This document shows positions 57,669 to 64,000 of a stretch of 64,000 nucleotides of DNA, in pieces (position 1 is the stretch's first letter; the number at the start of each line of letters is the position of its first letter). The notes beneath the pieces were generated by a model. It was not told the origin of the DNA. It did no database searches and saw only the letters and a program-made list of their open reading frames with translations. The translations under genes and the position numbers were made by a program. Origin of the DNA: Cheilinus undulatus (taxonomy: Eukaryota > Chordata > Actinopteri > Labriformes > Labridae); NCBI RefSeq assembly GCF_018320785.1, contig NC_054881.1, positions 16,368,275 through 16,432,274 of the forward strand, in the 5' to 3' direction.

Positions 57669-59300
57669 AGTGACATGAAAAAGTATTTGCCCCCTGCCTG
57701 ATTTTGCTCATTTGTCAGATCAGCAAAGTAATTTAAATATTAGTCCAAAATAGCCAGAATAAATACAAAATGCAGTTTTTAATAATGTATATGATATAAA
57801 AATAATTTAATAATGTTATCTATTAAGGCAAAAAAAACCTTAAAAATTTACCTGGCTTGCTGACATGATGTTCTTATTATGAAATATTGTTAGTTTTACA
57901 CCAGTTGTAACAGGAAAGTTCAACTTTTTTCTCGTCTGTCCACAAAATATATTCCCAAAGGTCTTGGGGATCATTGAGATGATCTTATGGCAAATGAGTC
58001 TTTGTGTTCTTCTTGGTTTTTCCTATGATTCCATTTTTGCCCAGTCTCTTTCTTATTGTCAAATCATGAACACTGACCTTAACTTAGTCAAGTGAGACCT
58101 GCAGGTCTTTAGATGTAGCTCCAGGTTCTTTTGTGACCTCATGGATGAGTCATAGATGTACCCTTGGAGTCATTTTTGTAGGCCGGCCCCTCATGGGAAG
58201 GTTTACCACTGTTCCACGTTTTCTCCATTTGTGGATAATGGCTCTCACTGTGGTTTGCTGGAGCCCCAAAGCCCTAGAAATGACTTTGATGGATGTCAGT
58301 GACTGTTTCTCATCTGTTTTTGAAATTTTTTAGATCGCAGCATTGTGTGTTGCTTTTTGAGATCTTTCAGCATCCTTCTCTTTTTTTATAACCTTAAACT
58401 TTTGAAGCTTACTGAAGGTAACATTTTGCAAAATGCTTGTATGATGTTTAATGTAGTATATAGACTCAATGATGGACTCCCTCTCATGCACATAGTAGAA
58501 GGAACAAACAACTCCTAACAGATAAGACACGTAAACTGAAATGTACAAGCTTTAGTGTGACCTGCAGAGGTCCACAAATCTAGAATGAGGTTGAAACCAC
58601 AATAAAAAAAATGTCATCATCTTTGCATTCAAAAAGAGCCTGAGATTAAAATATGTTCAATCCTAAATTTCTGAGGATCTCTGATCATTTCTTAATAGCT
58701 TTCTCTATGGAAAATATACTCAAATTAATTTATTTTGCTATTTTCTAAGTGCCATTGTCTACATGTACTGTATCAATATCATATTTAGGATCTTAGGAGT
58801 AAATTTAAAGGTATCTTAGTGTTTGTCTTTTGTATATTATTTGTAAATTGTATAATAATGTCTGCTCCACATAGATTCTGGTGAGTTCCATTTCACAAAT
58901 GAGTTTATGGAATTATCACGATGGATTGTATTGCATTTTTTCATGGGTTTGTGAATAAATGTTATGTTTATTTTTTAATCTTTCTTGTGTTTCATTTTTC
59001 TCAGTAATCAGGCCTGGGTATGGCTTGTGAAATTGAACTCAGCTTTTCAAAAAAAATGGGGTAAATCACTGTTGATTTATGATTTAACAAGGCGAGGCAA
59101 TAACTTTTTCACATAGGGCCAAGTAGGTTTGCATGTTTTTTCTTCCTAATGAATTAAATCCTCATTTAAAAACTGCATTTTGTATTTTTTTTAGGTTATC
59201 TTTGTGTAATATTGGAATTTGTTGGATGATCTGAAACATTTAAGTGTGACAAATAACTAAAACAAGAAATCAGGAAAGGGCCTTATTTTGTAGTCTTTGA
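57669..59300 (-). mobile_element. Degenerate Tc1-like transposon with long terminal inverted repeats
   Basis: The left end (57680-57780: AAAAAGTATTTGCCCCCTG, later ATACAAAATGCAGTTTTTAA) recurs inverted at the right end (59160-59290), giving TIRs of roughly 100-200 bp. The interior (57930-58330) read on the minus strand corresponds to the familiar fish element whose plus-strand text includes GTCTTGGGGATCATTGAGAT and CACTGTTCCACGTTTTCTCC, encoding Tc1-like transposase remnants. Internal deletions and stops make it non-functional. It sits about 0.6 kb after the klhl8 poly(A) signal. Confidence 0.7.
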
Positions 59301-60190
59301 TTTTTCCTTGTTCTGAAATGTCTGCCAAGTGCTAAATTGAACACATAACTTGATTTAGAAATGTACATTTATTGTTTTGTAACACCTTGTAAACTCAGTT
59401 AAAAAGTAACAGTTTGAGGCAGATGTTTGTCAGAATAAAGTTTACTGACCGCCGACATGTGCTTTCTATAAACTTTCTTCTGGACTTTGTGGTTGAGCCG
59501 TGTGAAGTGTGATAATGCTCACTCATATAACCATTAAAACGCCTTACACTCCTGACGCATGTATGTTTATAAACCCTAATGGTTTTTACAGTGTTAACAA
59601 CAAAGTCTGAAGACCACAAAGCTACAGAAGCCCTAAGAGGACATACATCCATACATTTTATTTTACTCAGTTAACCTATTGAGATTTTGATTTATTTATT
59701 TGGGACAACAACCAAAGCTGGTTTTACCTTAACGATGAGTTGGCTTTAGCTGTTTTTTCAAAAACTCAAATAAAAGAAGCGCATCATCACAAGAAACCAG
59801 AGAGAACAACAGTGAACTATTTGCTCATGAAAAAGAGAAGAAAATAAAATTAAAATTTGAAATCAAAAATTTAAGTTAAAGTATCTTCGCCATTAAAGAC
59901 TACAGCTATTAAAGGTATTACTGCAGTTCTTCAGGCTCTTTTATAAGTGCAGCAAATGGAATTACAAACACATTCAGTCATGAGTACATTTAAACATCCA
60001 TAGATACTTCCGCATTTATCAAGCAATAAAAGGCAGTTTGGGACCTAGCTCAAATCTGGCCTATGACCTCTTTTCCACATGTCATTCCCCTTTCTCTCCC
60101 AAGTGTCCAACATGTCATAACCTGTCCCTTAATAGGCACGACAGGTTCATTTTAAATACTTATGTTATATTTCTGACTTGGACTGAATCT
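59301..60190. other. Intergenic region after the Tc1-like element
   Basis: A/T-rich; the minus-strand open frame 59395-59652 (85 codons) has no recognisable motif or flanking splice signal. No gene seen. Confidence 0.45.
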
Positions 60191-60648
60191 AATTAGAAGA
60201 TTTAAGCTTTGAAAGAGGAAAAGAATGTTAATTTATATGATTTTTGGCACTTTTTCTGCAGGGACCCATTTTGGTTCCAAGGGTCCTAAGTGTGACTTTT
60301 TGATATAAACCTGTACTCCTCGCAATTAACAAAGCAGCAAAAATCAATGTTGTTACAATTTATTGACATAAAAAGGCTCTAAAAGCTCCAACCCACACAT
60401 TCTACTCTTCAATTCATAATTTATATTTTGCATTATTCTTGTTAAAATAGGAGGTGCTCTAATGACTGAACAACATAAAAATGTCAAATATTTTAAAAAA
60501 ATGAATAAAAAAGTTATAGTTCTGATAGTGTAGAAACTAAAAGATTTGAGCTTTGAAAGTTGAAAAAATATTAATTTATATGATTTTTACAGCAGTTTTT
60601 TTTGAAGGGACCTGTTTAGGTCCTAAGAGTCTTCAGTGTGAGTTTTTC
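60191..60648 (+). repeat. Pair of ~115-bp direct repeats upstream of the signal-peptide gene
   Basis: 60191-60306 and 60535-60648 share AGATTT.AGCTTTGAAAG, TTAATTTATATGATTTTT, GGGACC...TTGGTTCC/GGGACC...TTAGGTCC, CCTAAG.GT and GTGTGA.TTTTT. The spacing is about 344 bp. The family is not recognised. Confidence 0.65.
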
Positions 60649-61126
60649 TGGAGGGACCCAGGAGGGTTAAAGAGTCACATATAAGGATACAAACAACACA
60701 AAAAATGAATCTTTTCTTACAAAACAAACTTTACAAAAAAAGGATAACTACAGAAAACTATCTGCTTTATATTTTTAATATCGGAACTATTTGTTTTTTT
60801 TGAAGTGTTAAAGTTTTTTCCATAGTGTTTCCAGCAATCTTTGTTCATAATCATAATTTTATGGGTGTGAAAATCCATTCGATTTAAATGTAGAAACTGA
60901 GCCAAGGAGTGGAGTGTTTGTCATCTGTGTTTTACAGCTTTCAGTCTTTGGACCCTGGACGGACGCTGAAAACGGAGAAAGTGAGGAGAAGATGCTCAGA
61001 GGTCTGATGACAGGGAGATACATCACATCTCACATCTCACTGCAGTGCTGAGGGAGTTTGGAGAACAACGTACAGATTATTAGGATGTGTAGAAACTCAC
61101 CGTAAGGTAGAAACAGCAAAATAGAG

Positions 61127-61187
61127 ATGGACAGAAGACACAGAGTGTTGCTGCTGCTGCTCAGCTTTGCTTCTCTTCTGGCTTGTG
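61127..61187 (+). CDS. First coding exon (signal peptide) of an unidentified secreted or membrane protein, partial
   Basis: ATG 61127 (G at -3 and +4) opens MDRRHRVLLLLLSFASLLAC, a textbook signal peptide: basic n-region, Leu-rich core, Ala/Cys cleavage region. A strong donor GTAAGT follows at 61188 in phase 1. A phase-1 intron right after a signal peptide is typical of immunoglobulin-superfamily and other modular extracellular proteins, but no further exon is identifiable in the remaining 2.8 kb. A 6-codon upstream frame (61085-61105) precedes the start. I cannot name the gene; the rest lies outside the window. Confidence 0.55.
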
Positions 61188-64000
61188 GTAAGTTTTTCTT
61201 TTTTTATTACAACTTTTTGTTGTGCTTGTGAGTCCTTTGGTTTCTGAGATTACAGTTTGCATAACACCACAAGGGTAACATATTAATGTTAAAGCTGTGA
61301 TACAGGGAATTATTTATGGATAAAAACTTAAGTGAAGTTAATGTCCATATTAACCTAACAAGTTAATGAGCAATATGAGCAAGCTTTGGGCAAATCTCAT
61401 GAATGTGTTTGGAGAAACAAGAAGGGCAATTCCACATGATAAGGGTAAATGTTCCATATGAAGAGTTTAGTGCAGTGGTTATTCCTGATGTTTCACTGAA
61501 GATTCCTGACTCTAATCCCAGTTGGACAGGGTCTTTCTGTGTGGAATTTGTGTATTCTTCCCGGGCATTTTTTGGTCTTTTCCAGTTCTCTCCCACAGTC
61601 CAAAAACACGCATTTTAGCTTAAACGGGGACTCTAGATTGTCTGCTCCAGTACCCCGCCACTCTGAAGGGGCCGAGCAGTGTGGATAATGAATGGTTAAT
61701 GATGACAAGTTAGTTTGCATGAAAAAGACAAAAAGAAACATTGAAATAAAAAATCATATGATTTGTTTTCCTCAGTTTTTATACTTCTTTTCTAGTTTTG
61801 TTTTTATCTGTCTATCATAGCAAATATAAAGATAAGCTTTCTATACATGATCGCTAAGCCTTGTATGTTTTGTACAACTAATTCTAATTATTACTAATAA
61901 CTTTATGTCATGAATGCATATTAGATCAACACCTTTGGATAAAATATTCCCACCCTGCTGTCTTTACAGCCAAAATATGTTTATTACACCAAACATCTTA
62001 ACAAAAAATTCCAAGGGAAGCACCCATGCAGCTTTTCAGACCAAGTACAAGTAGTTCTATTTGGTTACCAGTATGAATCTGTTCTATTGTTATCGTCATT
62101 TATATTAATACATCATTGAACTGCAGACAAGGTTCTTGAATGAATACAGTATAGAGTTTTTGAGTGTTTATCTGAGCACTCAGGCTTGGTATTCACGCCC
62201 CTAACCAATGCTGGTACTGGTATCAGCGATGGTATCAGGTAATGAACGATGTAATATGAAGCCAGGTAAAAAGCCAATAAGGAAACCACTCATTCTACCT
62301 TTAATCAGTTCAACTTTGTGTCCACTGTGGTTTTCTGATGGTCTTTAAAAATCCACACAGAGGTGAGCAAATCATGTGATTCTCATGTCTGTGCAAGTTG
62401 TTAAAGTCAAACATTACCTCTGAGAGTTGACTGACACAGCTGGATGTGAGTCTGTCATGGGACTTTTATGATCGATTGGTATTTAAGTGATTCACTGAAT
62501 TTTTTTCACTGAATTTTACAGTCACTTTTTAAACAGTTTTTACATTTTTGTCAAGGATGAAGAAAATCAAAGTGTTTTTCCCTCAAAAATTTGATTTCAG
62601 TATTTTTCATTTACATGATTATGAATGATTATATATACATCTATGATTACGAATAAAACAATGCCTAATCTCTTCAAAAATGTTTTTAAAATGTAATTAT
62701 CTGAGCTTTTAAGCCATTGCAAGGAGTTTTTAGCTGTTTATGAAACAGACTGTACAGATGCCTTTGGATGACCCTCAGAAACAAAAAAAAAACAGGTCAT
62801 CTGCATAAAGACTGTTTCTAAACAATTATTTTAAATGTCTGACACTGATGCAGCCTCTGTTTTTATTGTTAACAACAAATTTATACAACTTAGCATTTTC
62901 CATCGAGGATCCTGTGGTCAACTAACATACTATGAGGATTTTTTCTTAATATACAAACATTCCTTTTACTCTTTATGGGGCCATCAGAGGGCTCTTCAAG
63001 GTCACTTTTAATCTTTAAAGCCTTTTTGAGTAGAAGCATCCATATAGAGGACTAGCTACACTGCCTAATATTATTTATTTATTTTTTAAAAGTTCAGGGT
63101 TTTAATCATTTTTCAGGAGACGGTGTCTGGTGTCCTTCAAGAATATAGTTCAGCTTTTTATACCCCCTACATAACAACAGAAAATAAAGCTGTAAAAAGG
63201 TGTCCACAGGGTCCTTAAAATATATTAAGGTTGATGAGTTAATTTAAAGTCTTAAATGCAAGCCTATAAGTTCTTAATTTTTTTTTTTTTTTGTATTTGT
63301 AATCTGAAGAAGTTCCAGGCTTTAAAATGCTTCATGATCAGAATTAAAGGGTATTTTAAGTATCCTGAAATGGGAAATTATTCCTTGTTTGTTTTGCTTT
63401 GTTTTTCTCCAAACCTAAATGTCTTCTGTTCTACTTTTTTAGCTTTAACTCCAGCGTAAAACTTGTAAATAGCTTCTTTTAGATTGTGCTGTAACTGCTT
63501 AAGGCCGCATCGGGTTTTTTCTCATGGTCTAATCGCAAAATTCTCCAAGAAAGTCCAATTTACATACTACAATAAGAAATACTACTGACTTTTTTTGTTT
63601 CCAGCAAAACCTGGAGTGTTGAATTCTCAGTACTAAACATTTCAGAGTTGATTTTAACTCGCAAAGTCTAACTTTGACTCCATTCTGAGTTAAACTGACA
63701 TCAGTGTTGGAGTTTCTTGACAGTGTGTTGCTCATGTTCCTGCTGTTTTGTTGTTTTTGATGTGAAGCACTTCTGCACTGTGGGTGAGGGTATCCAGTGA
63801 GTTAGTGACTTCCAGCCTGTGGCAATAGGTGGTCTACAGGAAAGGACTGGGGGTGCAAAATCTCATAATAGGGTGTTTCTTAACTCTTTCATGCTCCATC
63901 CTAACAGAAAACTCCTGATGTTGCCACAGGTGGCTGATACAAAATGTCACTTTTTGGTAACCATGAAAAATACACTGCAATGTGACATTAATTAAGATTT
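61188..64000 (+). other. Intron 1 of the partial signal-peptide gene
   Basis: Besides the dispersed-repeat copy at 61495-61690 and a T run near 63280, no exon with good splice sites and a recognisable domain was found. The gene must continue past 64000. Confidence 0.45.
61495..61690 (+). repeat. Dispersed fish repeat fragment (copy 2)
   Basis: TCTGTGTGGAATTTGTGTAT, TCTCCCACAGTCCAAAAACA and GGGGACTCTAGATTGTCTG are the downstream part of the same repeat as at 18658-18835, here degenerate. It lies in the first intron of the partial signal-peptide gene. Open frames on both strands here derive from it. Confidence 0.6.

Noticed and set aside
59395-59652. 85-codon minus-strand frame in the region after the Tc1-like element
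   Set aside because: No motif, no flanking splice signals and no repeat or gene identity; left as unassigned.
1-64000. CRISPR arrays, operons, ribosome binding sites, phage or integrated virus genes
   Set aside because: The window is vertebrate nuclear DNA with spliced genes; repeats present are tandem or transposon-type and lack spacer structure, and no viral gag/pol/env-like frames were recognised.

Overview
The window is ordinary nuclear DNA of a ray-finned (teleost) fish. It holds multi-exon vertebrate genes with GT-AG introns, A/T-rich non-coding DNA, and repeats typical of fish: Tc1-like and hAT-like DNA transposons, a tRNA-derived SINE, MITEs and long degenerate minisatellites. I see no bacterial, viral or CRISPR features.

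Layout, all genes on the plus strand. (1) 1-30.6 kb: the 3' half of ptpn13, 25 exons from PDZ2 to the stop codon, encoding the last ~1,203 residues, including a complete tyrosine phosphatase domain. (2) 15.4-19.0 kb: an independent intronless gene lies inside one 12.4-kb ptpn13 intron. It encodes a ~997-residue protein with three tandem ~182-residue units, a long coiled coil and a basic Cys-containing tail. I recognise no family for it. (3) 32.9-40.9 kb: complete sdad1 (22 coding exons, 686 aa), a 60S ribosome-biogenesis factor. (4) 41.5-57.1 kb: complete klhl8 (non-coding first exon, 11 coding exons, 614 aa), a BTB-BACK-Kelch CUL3 adaptor, with a 2.2-kb 3'UTR. (5) 61.1 kb: the first coding exon (signal peptide) of an unidentified secreted or membrane protein that continues beyond the window.

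All exon boundaries were set by eye from splice consensus, reading-phase continuity and remembered human orthologues. Every exon-exon phase was checked and closes. The coding sums are 3,612 nt (ptpn13 part), 2,061 nt (sdad1) and 1,845 nt (klhl8), each a multiple of three.

The two most interesting observations are linked in place. The fish ptpn13 encodes an additional, sixth PDZ domain between the usual PDZ5 and the phosphatase. The intron that splits this extra domain carries the nested coiled-coil gene, and that gene is flanked by a pair of ~345-bp inverted repeats about 9 kb apart. The nested gene has its own promoter-like elements (CCAAT, CRE-like, TATA-like) and polyadenylation signal, recent internal duplications, and a strict 36-residue repeat in its coiled coil. 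ptpn13, sdad1 and klhl8 are not known to act in one pathway; they share a neighbourhood that corresponds loosely to human 4q21-q22.
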